Shown: piece after piece, positions 7,197 to 13,909 of the stretch
How positions within the stretch are numbered: position 1 is the stretch's first letter
Layout: each line of letters begins with the position of its first letter
Source: JBMOPD01 sp049323615
GTDB lineage: Bacteria; Bacillota; Desulfotomaculia; Desulfotomaculales; Desulfocucumaceae
Direction: 5' to 3'
Assembly (NCBI GenBank): GCA_049323615.1
Contig: JBMOPD010000013.1
Location: forward strand, 1-13,909
Length of the DNA stretch: 13,909 nucleotides
Notes under the pieces: model-generated
Seen by the model: only the letters and a program-made list of their open reading frames with translations
Database searches by the model: none
What the model was told of the DNA's origin: nothing
Translations under genes and position numbers: made by a program

Positions 7197-8335
7197 CGAG
7201 AACCGCCCCCCCGTGCCAACTGGCAGGCCCGGGCTAAAGCGTTCCGTTCGATTTTTTCTCCCTCACGGGCAGCCCACGTGGCCGCCTGGTCGCACACGGC
7301 TTTGACGTCGGCCCCGGAAAACCCCTCTGTGATTACTACCAGTTGCTGCATGTCCTGCCAGCTCAGTTTTACAGGACGGCCGCCAAGGTACAACCGGAAT
7401 AGTTTCTCCCTGGCTTCCGCATCCGGCAAAGGAATCTCGATTTTCCGATCGAAACGGCCTGGCCTCGTAAGGGCTTCATCCAGAACATCGGGGCGGTTGG
7501 TGGCCGCGATAACGAATACCCCTTCCCGGCCCTTGAACCCGTCCAACTCTCCCAGCAACGGCTGGAGCAGAATATCAGAGGGGCGATTCAGGTGCCCGCC
7601 GTCTCTCCGGCGGCCGACAGCATCTATTTCGTCAAGAAAGATCACCGCCGGCGCATGCCTTCGCGCGTGATCGAACAACTTTCGAACGCTTTCTTCTCCC
7701 GTTCCGACATACGGGCCCAGAATGGACGAAGCGTTAACCGCGTAAAAGGAGCAACCGAAATACCGCGCCACCGCCCGGGCAAAGCAGGTTTTACCGGTGC
7801 CCGGTGGACCGTAAAGGAGTATTCCCCGGGGCGGCGTTATCCGATATTCCTGGATTCTTTCCGGGTCCGTAATAGGCATTTCCAGGGCGTCCTTAACGGC
7901 TTCAACGGCTGATCCCATCCCCACCAGAACATCAAAAGCCCGCGGATCCGGACTGCCACCCGGTAAATAGTCCACCCCCGGAGGCACTTCCTCCCGCGCA
8001 CGATCCTTACCCAGAGAATGCTGATAGGCTCTCAACGGCCGTGAGGCTTGCCTGGTGTTGTTCTTCACGTCCTTTTTAAAACAAAATATGCTATCCAGCA
8101 CACGTGCCAACTGGTATATGCCGGCAGACAGGACAACCCCAACAACATAGTCCGACATCCGGGGGTTTGAGATTGACAGGGCCGTCGCCACTGCGGCCAA
8201 CACAAAGGAGATGGCCGCGAGGCGCGCAGCGGTGCACTTTTCAACACCCGAAAAATAGCTGACTGCGTATGTTACTGCGGACATTATCAGCCCTGCCGCA
8301 ACAGTAAAAGCAATTATATGGTCAGTTTGCATCAT
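7193..8335 (-). CDS. Membrane-anchored AAA+ ATPase, FtsH/Cdc48 type without protease domain
   Basis: 380 aa. Two hydrophobic helices (about 5-28 and 35-58) and perhaps a third (about 64-80) precede one classic AAA+ module (about 130-375). Visible motifs are Walker A GPPGTGKT (176-183), pore loop YVG (209-211), Walker B VIFLDEID (231-238), sensor-1 ATN (278-280) and arginine fingers in RPGRFDR (291-297), then an FSGAD sensor-2-side motif. The module most resembles FtsH and proteasomal/Cdc48 AAA domains, but the protein stops there with no M41 HExxH peptidase. It should be an active unfoldase or remodelling ATPase. ATG at 8335 is preferred because AAGGAGGG (8343-8350) precedes it by 7 nt. A longer frame from 8404 has no such site. 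It overlaps the VirB4 gene by 14 nt and the VirB6-like gene by 4 nt, so it belongs to the transfer operon. Its role there is unknown. Confidence 0.9.
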   Translation of the reverse strand: MMQTDHIIAFTVAAGLIMSAVTYAVSYFSGVEKCTAARLAAISFVLAAVATALSISNPRMSDYVVGVVLSAGIYQLARVLDSIFCFKKDVKNNTRQASRPLRAYQHSLGKDRAREEVPPGVDYLPGGSPDPRAFDVLVGMGSAVEAVKDALEMPITDPERIQEYRITPPRGILLYGPPGTGKTCFARAVARYFGCSFYAVNASSILGPYVGTGEESVRKLFDHARRHAPAVIFLDEIDAVGRRRDGGHLNRPSDILLQPLLGELDGFKGREGVFVIAATNRPDVLDEALTRPGRFDRKIEIPLPDAEAREKLFRLYLGGRPVKLSWQDMQQLVVITEGFSGADVKAVCDQAATWAAREGEKIERNALARACQLARGGGSR

Positions 8336-10739
8336 ACGACGTCCCTCCTTGTTTAACCGGAGACGTGTCGAATATCCGCAACAGGTATTCCGGCTGCGGG
8401 TCAATGTATACGTGTCCGATACGCCCTGTGGCGTCGCGCATTACACACCACCCGCTCTCCATGGACCGGAAAACCGACCCCAGTCCTGTGCCCGTTTTCC
8501 CTTCCTCCCTGTCTGCTCCCAGCAGTTCCAGGTTGGCGACAATCTCCGACTCGTCCTGGGCCCGGAAACAGAAAGCGTAGCCGGTGTTATTTTTGACAGT
8601 CTGAAGGTCGCCAATATCGGTTGCGTTCTGCGTAATCAGGATGGGTATAACCCCGAAGCTGCGGGCCCCCATGCGGATAATTTCGTCTACCACCCGTCTT
8701 CCCTCGGATATCCCCAGAAGCATCCACGACTCGTCAAACGCTTCGCATTTCATAACCTCCGCCGGTAGAGAGAAAGCCACTTCCCGGGCCATGGCCGATG
8801 CAAGAAAGAGCATACCCAATCCCTGCCTCTCACTCTCAGTTATCCGGCCTCCCAGCAAGCTTTGGGAGGTCCGGGGAAGAGGCAATCCTTGCAGGCTCAC
8901 CACGGTAGCCCGGGCGATTTCGTCGGACGCGCCCGGTCCAAAAACCAGATGCCCCATGTTACCGTCCCGCAGCGCTTCCAGGAGCATTGCACACTGTCCG
9001 GCCTCCCTGGCCACTTCCGGATACGAGGTTTCCTTTGACATCCGGATAAGCACCTCCAGGTACGAGTTCATGTTGCGGCTTTCAACGGGCATTTCCCCCA
9101 CTGCCTCCACAGCCCGGGCCACCGCCACCCGACGGGCGTCGTTGTCTTCTTTGATATTGAGAACGATGGACAGATAATCCAATGCTATACCTTTGGCCCG
9201 CCGGTGATCTTTGGATAACAAAAAGGGATTCAGCCGCATATTTCCCCCTGGGCCAAGATCGATTTTCCTGATCGGAAAAAGATTTTCCAAAACAGCGTAC
9301 TCGTTGTTCTTCGGGTCGATGATAAACAGGTATGCGCCGGCAATATACGCCAGGTAGAGCATCAGCTTGGCCAGCATGCTCTTGCCCCCGCCCAAACCGC
9401 CGCTTATAAAGACGGCATTGGACCGGTTGAGAGATCTCGCCGCATACCCGGGCTTCCAAAACACCGGCGAGGCCCCGGACCAACCCAGGAAAAAGCCTGT
9501 ACCGTCACCCGTCTCCAGACTGATGGTCGGGCCTGATGACGCTATGAATCCGGGGTCGCACTCAATCAGAGGCGCCGCCGGCCTGCTTCCGGGGATAAAG
9601 GAATATAAACACTTTAGCTGGTCCCCAACCGGTCTTACCGCCCGGTACCCCGAATTTGAATACCTCGCCATCATGCTCTTGGCAGCAGCCCTGGCCTCCC
9701 TCAGTTCCCGTGCTGCCACAGCCAGGGTTACCGACACGGAGGCCAGGGGCTGGCCTCCTCTTAATTTACCTTCCAGGAACCTGCCTTCAATAAGGCCGTA
9801 TTCCTCATCGGTATCCGGTTCCTCGTCCCCCTTGTAGCCTTCTTTAATCTGGCCTTTTAGGAATCTTCGGCGGCTCTCCGCCTTCTTTCTCGCTCTATGT
9901 GGCTGCGTAACAAAAAAGTGTACCACCGCATCAACGGCTTTTTCTTCAGCGTCAAGTCCCGCCAGCCACTCTACACCCACCTCGGGCAATTCCTTGGGCA
10001 TATCCGGAAAAGTAATAAACACCTGGTGATGCTCTTCGTCGGCACCATTGGTGATAGTAAGGTGGGCTGGCCTTTCATCAAGCAGGCACCCGTCGGAAAA
10101 TGCAGCCACCAGAGCAGGGGTAAACCTGCCGCCGTCCCGGGAGGGCAGGGGCATTGACAGTACCCCCACCCTTTGAATGTTCCTCCTTATTATGAAATCC
10201 AGGTCAAAAAAATTTGCCCGGCCATCTACCAGGACACGGACACGGCGGAACATCTCGTCTTCAGCTCCGAGGGCCTCCCGAACGCGCCCCTTTGAAAGTA
10301 ACCATCTTTCCGACTTCAAAAATGTGCCCAATGCAGTATCCCGGAATTCCCGAAGGGCAGCCTTCAAGTCATCGTCTTGGTTTGTCCGCAATTGTAAAAC
10401 CAGGTATCGTCTGCGGCTGCGGGCACCCCTGGCCAGGGCGCCGCGTACGGCCCGGGCATGTCGTTGTGATTCCTGAATAACTTCCGTGGGTATGTTTCCC
10501 GACATTCCGGCAGTTCCAAGGTAGCTTGTTCCATCAAGACGCATCTCTTCACAGAGAAGAAGGATCATGCCCCGGCCTTCAAAGCCGAACATAAATCGTT
10601 CCAAACGCCGGATCACCATTTCCCGCTGAGAACGGGGAAGGTGGGTATATGCCTCGCCCCTCAGGCGATAAATTGCGAAGGCCTCACCCAGATGATTGAA
10701 TACTATATTGTTTTTAAACGCAATTAAAGGAAACCTCAT
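8322..10739 (-). CDS. VirB4-family conjugation ATPase
   Basis: 805-aa VirB4/TraE-type ATPase, the energy-supplying core of type IV secretion and counterpart of Tn916 Orf16 and TcpF. The N-terminal half (about 1-400) is the divergent VirB4 domain. The C-terminal half has Walker A GGLGGGKS (447-454), 'FIIDPKNNEY', Walker B 'CEAFDESWMLL' (D669, E670), and 'ILITQNATDI' near 700-709, all standard for the family. The length is normal. ATG at 10739 is chosen over an in-frame ATG at 10760 because it overlaps the TcpE-like stop as ATGA and follows GGAGGT, while the upstream ATG has no binding site. The 3' end overlaps the AAA+ gene by 14 nt. Confidence 0.94.
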   Translation of the reverse strand: MRFPLIAFKNNIVFNHLGEAFAIYRLRGEAYTHLPRSQREMVIRRLERFMFGFEGRGMILLLCEEMRLDGTSYLGTAGMSGNIPTEVIQESQRHARAVRGALARGARSRRRYLVLQLRTNQDDDLKAALREFRDTALGTFLKSERWLLSKGRVREALGAEDEMFRRVRVLVDGRANFFDLDFIIRRNIQRVGVLSMPLPSRDGGRFTPALVAAFSDGCLLDERPAHLTITNGADEEHHQVFITFPDMPKELPEVGVEWLAGLDAEEKAVDAVVHFFVTQPHRARKKAESRRRFLKGQIKEGYKGDEEPDTDEEYGLIEGRFLEGKLRGGQPLASVSVTLAVAARELREARAAAKSMMARYSNSGYRAVRPVGDQLKCLYSFIPGSRPAAPLIECDPGFIASSGPTISLETGDGTGFFLGWSGASPVFWKPGYAARSLNRSNAVFISGGLGGGKSMLAKLMLYLAYIAGAYLFIIDPKNNEYAVLENLFPIRKIDLGPGGNMRLNPFLLSKDHRRAKGIALDYLSIVLNIKEDNDARRVAVARAVEAVGEMPVESRNMNSYLEVLIRMSKETSYPEVAREAGQCAMLLEALRDGNMGHLVFGPGASDEIARATVVSLQGLPLPRTSQSLLGGRITESERQGLGMLFLASAMAREVAFSLPAEVMKCEAFDESWMLLGISEGRRVVDEIIRMGARSFGVIPILITQNATDIGDLQTVKNNTGYAFCFRAQDESEIVANLELLGADREEGKTGTGLGSVFRSMESGWCVMRDATGRIGHVYIDPQPEYLLRIFDTSPVKQGGTSYDAN

Positions 10740-11122
10740 AAAACCTCCACTACATCCCAATCAAGACGGTGACGCTTTGCGCGGTGCACCTGGCGGCCGA
10801 ACAGGTTGGTGGTCTTAGGGCGGAACAGGTAGTTAACAATATCCAGAATAAATACTGGCAGAAACTTTCCCTGGGGGTCCGCCTGGGAGAACAGCCACGC
10901 TCCACCTGCCGCCAGAAACCACGTTGCCCAAAAGGGGTGAGCGGGTTTTATAAGCCACCCCAACGGCAGCAGGGGCAGGTATATTATCAATGTCAGAAAC
11001 AAAGCATCCAGTGGAATCGCCCTGGGGAGGACATATCCTCCAATATCGTGAATCCGGTAATTAATCCGGAAGAGCGATTTGTAGCTGTGAAAATAGCGTG
11101 TGTCCTTTGACTCCGGCATCAT
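10736..11122 (-). CDS. TcpE/VirB3-like conjugation membrane protein
   Basis: 128-aa membrane protein. After 'YRIHDIGGYVLPRAIPLDAL' (22-41, the pattern of TcpE proteins), two hydrophobic helices lie at about 41-58 and 65-80, followed by a basic C-terminal tail. Family members (TcpE of pCW3, Tn916 Orf17) are small channel components encoded just before the VirB4 ATPase, which is also the place of VirB3 in Gram-negative systems. AAAGGAG precedes two adjacent ATG codons (11122 and 11119), and either could be used. The stop overlaps the VirB4 ATG by 4 nt (ATGA). Confidence 0.83.
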   Translation of the reverse strand: MMPESKDTRYFHSYKSLFRINYRIHDIGGYVLPRAIPLDALFLTLIIYLPLLPLGWLIKPAHPFWATWFLAAGGAWLFSQADPQGKFLPVFILDIVNYLFRPKTTNLFGRQVHRAKRHRLDWDVVEVL

Positions 11123-11170
11123 TGATTCTCCTTTCGGGCTTATTTCGGGCCACTACCCCAACTTAAGGAA

Positions 11171-11488
11171 TTACGCCCCACCGCCCAAGAGGTTGAGGAA
11201 GCCCTTTCCTACAGACTCCATCAGGCCGGGGGTTGTCATGGCCAGCAGAACCGCGCCGACAATTATAATCACTATGGCTGCAGCAACCTGACTCCTGAAG
11301 AAAGTCCATATTGCGGACGCCAGTACTGCAATCATTACAAATATCTTTATCAAATCCAGGGTGTCGTTTGCGCCGGCCTTAAGGTCGAAGGCATATGCTA
11401 CGCCGGGAAATACTCCACAAACAAAAATCAATGCCGTAAGCGTTATAGTAAATATGCTTTTTAACTGGTTAGATGAAAATTTACGCAT
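11171..11488 (-). CDS. Small VirB2/TcpD-like membrane protein, possible pilin
   Basis: 105-aa protein from ATG 11488. Residues 1 to about 33 form a signal sequence with a hydrophobic core and a 'VAYAF' cleavage-like site. The mature part has two hydrophobic helices (about 48-63 and 68-85) with a short basic turn (FRSQ) between them, ending in 'GKGFLNLLGGGA'. This signal-peptide-plus-two-helix layout is that of VirB2/TrbC pilins, and the position before the TcpE- and VirB4-like genes fits TcpD or VirB2. Binding site AAAGGAG lies 10 nt before the ATG and 4 nt before an in-frame TTG at 11494, so the start could be 2 codons longer. A terminator-like hairpin lies just upstream, and a 48-nt gap separates it from the TcpE-like gene. 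Whether it forms a pilus cannot be told from sequence. Confidence 0.72.
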   Translation of the reverse strand: MRKFSSNQLKSIFTITLTALIFVCGVFPGVAYAFDLKAGANDTLDLIKIFVMIAVLASAIWTFFRSQVAAAIVIIIVGAVLLAMTTPGLMESVGKGFLNLLGGGA

Positions 11489-11510
11489 TGTCAAATCGCT
11501 CCTTTCGATT

Positions 11511-11530
11511 AAAAAACCGGCTCTCGCCGG
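11511..11530 (-). terminator. Intrinsic terminator or attenuator between the TcpC-like and VirB2-like genes
   Basis: On the minus strand CCGGC-GAGA-GCCGG (11530-11517), an all-GC 5-bp stem with a GNRA-type loop, is followed by six T (11516-11511). It lies 18 bp after the TcpC-like stop and a few bases before the binding site of the next gene. It could reduce transcription of the downstream transfer genes or set a processing boundary. Confidence 0.68.
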
Positions 11531-11548
11531 AAGTCTTAAGCCCTCTAA

Positions 11549-12478
11549 CTATTCGGTTGTCCTTATGTCCTTTACCAGGTAACTGCCCCTTTCAGGCTGC
11601 ACCAACATATATATACGCTGTCCCAGGCGGCCTACACCAGGCGCAGATATTGTGGCGTGAATGTACGCCCGTGTTGGCGTTTTACTGTTATCAACCCTCA
11701 CCTCTCCCACCGACTCTAAATTCCATCCGGGGACAGAAACCACCCGGGCATCGGGGGTAAGAAAATTGGCCAAGTGGCCACCGCCGTAGTAGAGGCCCAG
11801 GAACTGCTTGACGAAAGTGTTGAACTCGGGTAAAGCACTCTCGTTAAACCGCGGCTCAATTGCTTCTCCCTCGCCTGTGCCGGATGACACGATAACCGGC
11901 AGCCCGACTATTTCGGGCCGGCCGTCGCCCTCCACCCGCACGGGCACTTCAACGCATATCAGGTAGTCCTTCCAAGCGTGAACGGTCTTGTCCTGTGCAG
12001 TATAGAAGCCATCCTGTCTCAACCGGATCAGTTCTTCCCGGGTGACCGGAACGAACGCCTGCGGAAGCGCCTGGGCTTCTGTCATAGCCATGGGAGTCAA
12101 ACGCCTGGTATGAAGAAGAACCCGAACCCGGAACATCTCCCCACTGCCTTCAACAGACCGGACGGAGGCGGCAGTGACTTCCTGAATGCCCTCCGGCACG
12201 GCAACATCGGGCTTTCTCAGAAAAACTCCCAGGCGCTTTGAGTAATCGTCCGGGCCACCTGACCAGGTGGCCCATTCTACGGCGTAGGCCCGAGCCAATT
12301 CCCTTACGCCAGCTACCGCTTCTTCCTGCGAAACAGTCATCGCCCCGGCAGCTACCCGGCTGGCCCGGGCTACAATGTTAGTGCTTCTAACGGAAGCGAT
12401 TACCGCTGTGAGAAGTAGTAGCCAAACCAACCCTCCTGCCAACCAGCGGTAGACCATCGTCCTGTCAAACCCGTCCAT
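11549..12478 (-). CDS. TcpC/VirB8-like conjugation protein
   Basis: 309-aa bitopic membrane protein with one N-terminal helix (about 10-30) after a short cytoplasmic segment and an extracytoplasmic region of about 280 residues. The outer part contains 'VRELARAYAVEWATW' (57-71), 'EVTAASVRSVEG' and 'FVKQFLGLYYGGG', and a second beta-rich unit to the end. This matches the double NTF2-like layout of TcpC (pCW3) and Tn916 Orf13, the Gram-positive counterparts of VirB8. These proteins are essential assembly parts of the channel. ATG 12478 is chosen because GGGGGG lies 5 nt upstream and the ATG shares its A with the preceding stop (TGATG). A TTG three bases earlier is the alternative. A terminator-like hairpin follows the gene. 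Confidence 0.82.
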   Translation of the reverse strand: MDGFDRTMVYRWLAGGLVWLLLLTAVIASVRSTNIVARASRVAAGAMTVSQEEAVAGVRELARAYAVEWATWSGGPDDYSKRLGVFLRKPDVAVPEGIQEVTAASVRSVEGSGEMFRVRVLLHTRRLTPMAMTEAQALPQAFVPVTREELIRLRQDGFYTAQDKTVHAWKDYLICVEVPVRVEGDGRPEIVGLPVIVSSGTGEGEAIEPRFNESALPEFNTFVKQFLGLYYGGGHLANFLTPDARVVSVPGWNLESVGEVRVDNSKTPTRAYIHATISAPGVGRLGQRIYMLVQPERGSYLVKDIRTTE

Positions 12479-13665
12479 CAAATCCCCCCATTGCCGATGA
12501 CGGCTTTTGAGACGTCAAGAACGTTGTCAAACCCGTCCCTGGTAAGGTACTTGTCAAGGGCAAAATACTGATCTACCAGGCGTCTCTTTCCGGTCTCAGG
12601 GTCGGTTTTATAGACCAGGATCCGGCTTCCGGAAAGCCAGCATAGCTTTCCTTCTATCATTTCCGCCGTTTCCTGGCCCCACCCCTCCAGGCGCCATGTC
12701 TCCAGGTTCATCTCAACAGGATTTTTCATAGCTTCCAAAAGCTCGGAAACACTGTCGTACAGAGCACCAGAGACTGTAACCTTTATGATGTTCCCGTAAC
12801 GGTCCCGGAAGACAGTAACAAACGCGCACATCGTCGCCGGACCTTGCTCCACTTTAGTGCTTCCACCTGCTCTAACAGCATCCATGAAAGCTGTTATATC
12901 CTTGCGGATCACCGGTGCGCCCGAGATATAACTGTTACTGAACCCCAGAACACCCTGATAAAACTGCCAACCGCCTACACCGGCGCGCAGTTCGTTGGCA
13001 ACTTCTCTGTCCTTGGCCACGCACCACTTTTCATTCCAATTCTTGTCGAACTCATTTTTTACCAGGGTTGAAAATTCGCGATCCCCCGATGTAGGTTTTG
13101 TTACTCTGGCTATTATTGAATCCACTTCAGCCCCGGTCAACCTGGCTTTCTGAGGAATGCCGGCGGCATGTTGCAACCCGGCCAGCACGTTGACAAAATC
13201 TGTAACGTTGATGATGTTGAACTTAAAAATCTTTTCGGTCCGGATGGTTTTGCCGAAGGCAAACCAGGGTGGTGTTTCAATCGGGTAATCCGGAAGTTCT
13301 ATTGACTTTGCCGCCAGCACTTCTTCTTTCAGTCCGGGCCAAACCTGTAATTCGCCCTCGACTCCGATTGTTTTTCCGACAGCTGCAATTATGTTTTCAC
13401 GTATATCGTTGCCAGTGGGGTTTACCAGGTGAAACTTACGGGACTCTACAAGGCGCCACTCGCCGCCATACTCCGAAACGAATAACGACCCATATACGAT
13501 ACCCAGATCCCTGTCCGGGTCGTAATGTACTAACTTTCCGAAAATCCGGCTGTTTCGATAGTAGATGCCGTATTGGTCGTCTGAAGTATAGGCGGCCAAT
13601 GCATTTCCGTTGAAAATAAAAAAAACCAGCATGATAAACGTTATATTTATAAGTACTTTCCTCAG
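12478..13665 (-). CDS. Exported protein of unknown function, first gene of the transfer operon
   Basis: I do not recognise this family. From the proposed CTG start the protein is 395 aa. It begins (M)RKVLINITFIMLVFFIFNG and 'NALA', a textbook signal peptide with a basic n-region, hydrophobic core and cleavage site near residue 25. The rest is soluble, with no further membrane helix. It holds a Trp/Tyr-rich N-terminal part, a central 'EFDKNWNEKWCV' segment, and C-terminal 'YKTDPETGKRRLVDQYF'. The first in-frame ATG (13632) is 40 nt from the only good binding site (GGGAGGTG, 13673-13680) and would cut the basic end off the signal peptide. CTG at 13665 sits 7 nt from that site. The next in-frame stop upstream is only about 20 bases before the binding site. 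The gene overlaps the TcpC-like gene by 1 nt, so a role at the outer face of the transfer channel is likely but inferred. Confidence 0.75.
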   Translation of the reverse strand: MRKVLINITFIMLVFFIFNGNALAAYTSDDQYGIYYRNSRIFGKLVHYDPDRDLGIVYGSLFVSEYGGEWRLVESRKFHLVNPTGNDIRENIIAAVGKTIGVEGELQVWPGLKEEVLAAKSIELPDYPIETPPWFAFGKTIRTEKIFKFNIINVTDFVNVLAGLQHAAGIPQKARLTGAEVDSIIARVTKPTSGDREFSTLVKNEFDKNWNEKWCVAKDREVANELRAGVGGWQFYQGVLGFSNSYISGAPVIRKDITAFMDAVRAGGSTKVEQGPATMCAFVTVFRDRYGNIIKVTVSGALYDSVSELLEAMKNPVEMNLETWRLEGWGQETAEMIEGKLCWLSGSRILVYKTDPETGKRRLVDQYFALDKYLTRDGFDNVLDVSKAVIGNGGI

Positions 13666-13680
13666 AAGTAGGCACCTCCC
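13663..13680 (-). promoter_or_regulatory. Ribosome binding site and probable CUG start of the exported protein
   Basis: GGGAGGTG (13673-13680, minus strand) followed after 7 nt by CTG (13665-13663). No ATG, GTG or TTG in this frame occurs between the upstream stop and the ATG at 13632. The reading from CTG supplies the missing Arg-Lys n-region of a signal peptide. Confidence 0.5.
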
Positions 13681-13695
13681 AATTTTTTATCATAC

Positions 13696-13741
13696 TTCGC
13701 CAGAAGACTCCCGCCTCTGCAGGCGGGGGATGAATGGCGAA
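13696..13741 (-). mobile_element. Nested inverted-repeat hairpin, likely right end of an IS200/IS605- or ISC-type element
   Basis: Outer arms TTCGCCA (13696-13702) and TGGCGAA (13735-13741) enclose an inner stem CCCGCCT (13710-13716) / AGGCGGG (13721-13727) with a 4-nt loop CTGC. Short unpaired purine-rich stretches separate the two stems. It lies 17 bp after the stop of a partial gene reading in from the right. Subterminal imperfect hairpins of this kind mark the ends of single-strand transposing IS200/IS605 and IscB (ISC) elements. There is no T-run, so it does not look like an ordinary terminator. The assignment is pattern-based. Confidence 0.5.
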
Positions 13742-13758
13742 CCACCTGTTAAGGGCGG

Positions 13759-13909
13759 CTAAACAACCCGCAACCCCTTACCGTAATACAGGTATCGCAA
13801 CGCATCAGCCCGAACCGGCTTCGGTATCTCTGCCAACTTTACGTATTCTCCGTAGTTCTGGCTGCCCTTAACGGTGCAATTCTTGCCATTATATACTACG
13901 ATGTCACCG
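13759..13909 (-). CDS. C-terminal fragment of a gene cut by the window edge, possibly IscB-like (RRXRR/HNH)
   Basis: An open frame enters at the right edge and ends at TAG (13759-13761), leaving 49 complete codons. The visible end starts GDIVVYNGKNCTVKG, continues SQNYGEYVKL and finishes YYGKGLRVV. It reads like a small beta-barrel (SH3-like) unit of the kind 'GD.V.Y.GK...VKG...G.YV.L', which I associate with the C-termini of some IscB-type RRXRR/HNH nucleases. The hairpin just downstream is what one would expect at such an element's end. The catalytic domains, if present, lie outside the window, so the identity is tentative. That it is coding is more secure, because of the sensible composition and the clean stop. 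It runs in the same direction as the transfer operon. Confidence 0.5.
   Translation of the reverse strand, partial: GDIVVYNGKNCTVKGSQNYGEYVKLAEIPKPVRADALRYLYYGKGLRVV

Noticed and set aside
7193..8335. Full FtsH protease
   Set aside because: The frame ends soon after the AAA lid region, and no HExxH zinc motif is present.
8336..8404. Upstream extension of the AAA+ gene to 8404
   Set aside because: It would overlap VirB4 by 83 nt and lacks a binding site, whereas AAGGAGGG precedes the ATG at 8335.
13436..13693. 85-aa frame on the minus strand starting with ATG at 13693
   Set aside because: It overlaps the exported-protein gene in another frame, its ATG has no binding site, and the composition is not protein-like. 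The signal-peptide frame explains the region better.
13681..13700. TATGAT as a -10 box for the transfer operon
   Set aside because: No -35-like sequence at 16-18 bp upstream, only the GC-rich hairpin. Not enough to call a promoter.
13696..13741. CRISPR repeat or rho-independent terminator
   Set aside because: Only one copy exists, and no T-run follows on the minus strand, so an element end is a better explanation.

Overview
The window looks like part of the transfer module of an integrative conjugative element (ICE) or conjugative plasmid from a Gram-positive anaerobe. A clostridial, Peptococcaceae/Desulfotomaculum-like host is my best guess. The reasons are strong AGGAGG-type ribosome binding sites, a Tn916/pCW3-type set of transfer genes, a copper-amine-oxidase-N-terminal 'stalk' protein (a domain common in these Firmicutes) and moderate GC. 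The host is inferred from gestalt, not from a search. All supported genes lie on the minus strand, so transcription runs from high to low coordinates.

Right edge (13696-13909): the last 49 codons of a gene that enters from outside the window, followed by a hairpin with nested inverted repeats. Together they resemble the right end of an IS200/IS605- or ISC-type (IscB/TnpB) element. Just beyond it begins the transfer operon (about 13665 down to 3587). In transcription order it encodes an unrecognised exported protein with a probable CUG start, a TcpC/VirB8-like protein, a small VirB2/TcpD-like membrane protein, a TcpE/VirB3-like protein, a VirB4 ATPase, a membrane-anchored AAA+ ATPase of FtsH type without a protease domain, a large VirB6-like polytopic protein, and a lytic transglycosylase-M23 peptidase fusion. 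Four junctions overlap by 1, 4, 14 and 4 nt, which suggests translational coupling. Two intrinsic-terminator-like hairpins sit inside the operon, one after the TcpC-like gene and one after the VirB6-like gene.

The last gene of this run (1840-3537) is the most unusual. It encodes a degenerate MinD/TadZ-like ATPase domain fused to an apparently catalytically complete GGDEF diguanylate cyclase domain and a C-terminal membrane anchor.

A separate unit (1751 down to 144) has its own sigma-A-type promoter overlapped by a 17-bp direct repeat. It encodes an AbrB-type antitoxin, a PIN-domain toxin and a secreted or membrane-tethered stalk-domain protein.

The relaxase, coupling protein (TcpA/VirD4), integrase and origin of transfer are not in this window. 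The proposed working model is a Gram-positive type IV secretion channel (VirB3/4/6/8-like parts plus a possible pilin), a wall hydrolase to open the peptidoglycan, a membrane AAA+ unfoldase of unknown role, and a c-di-GMP-making MinD-like protein that may position or regulate the apparatus.
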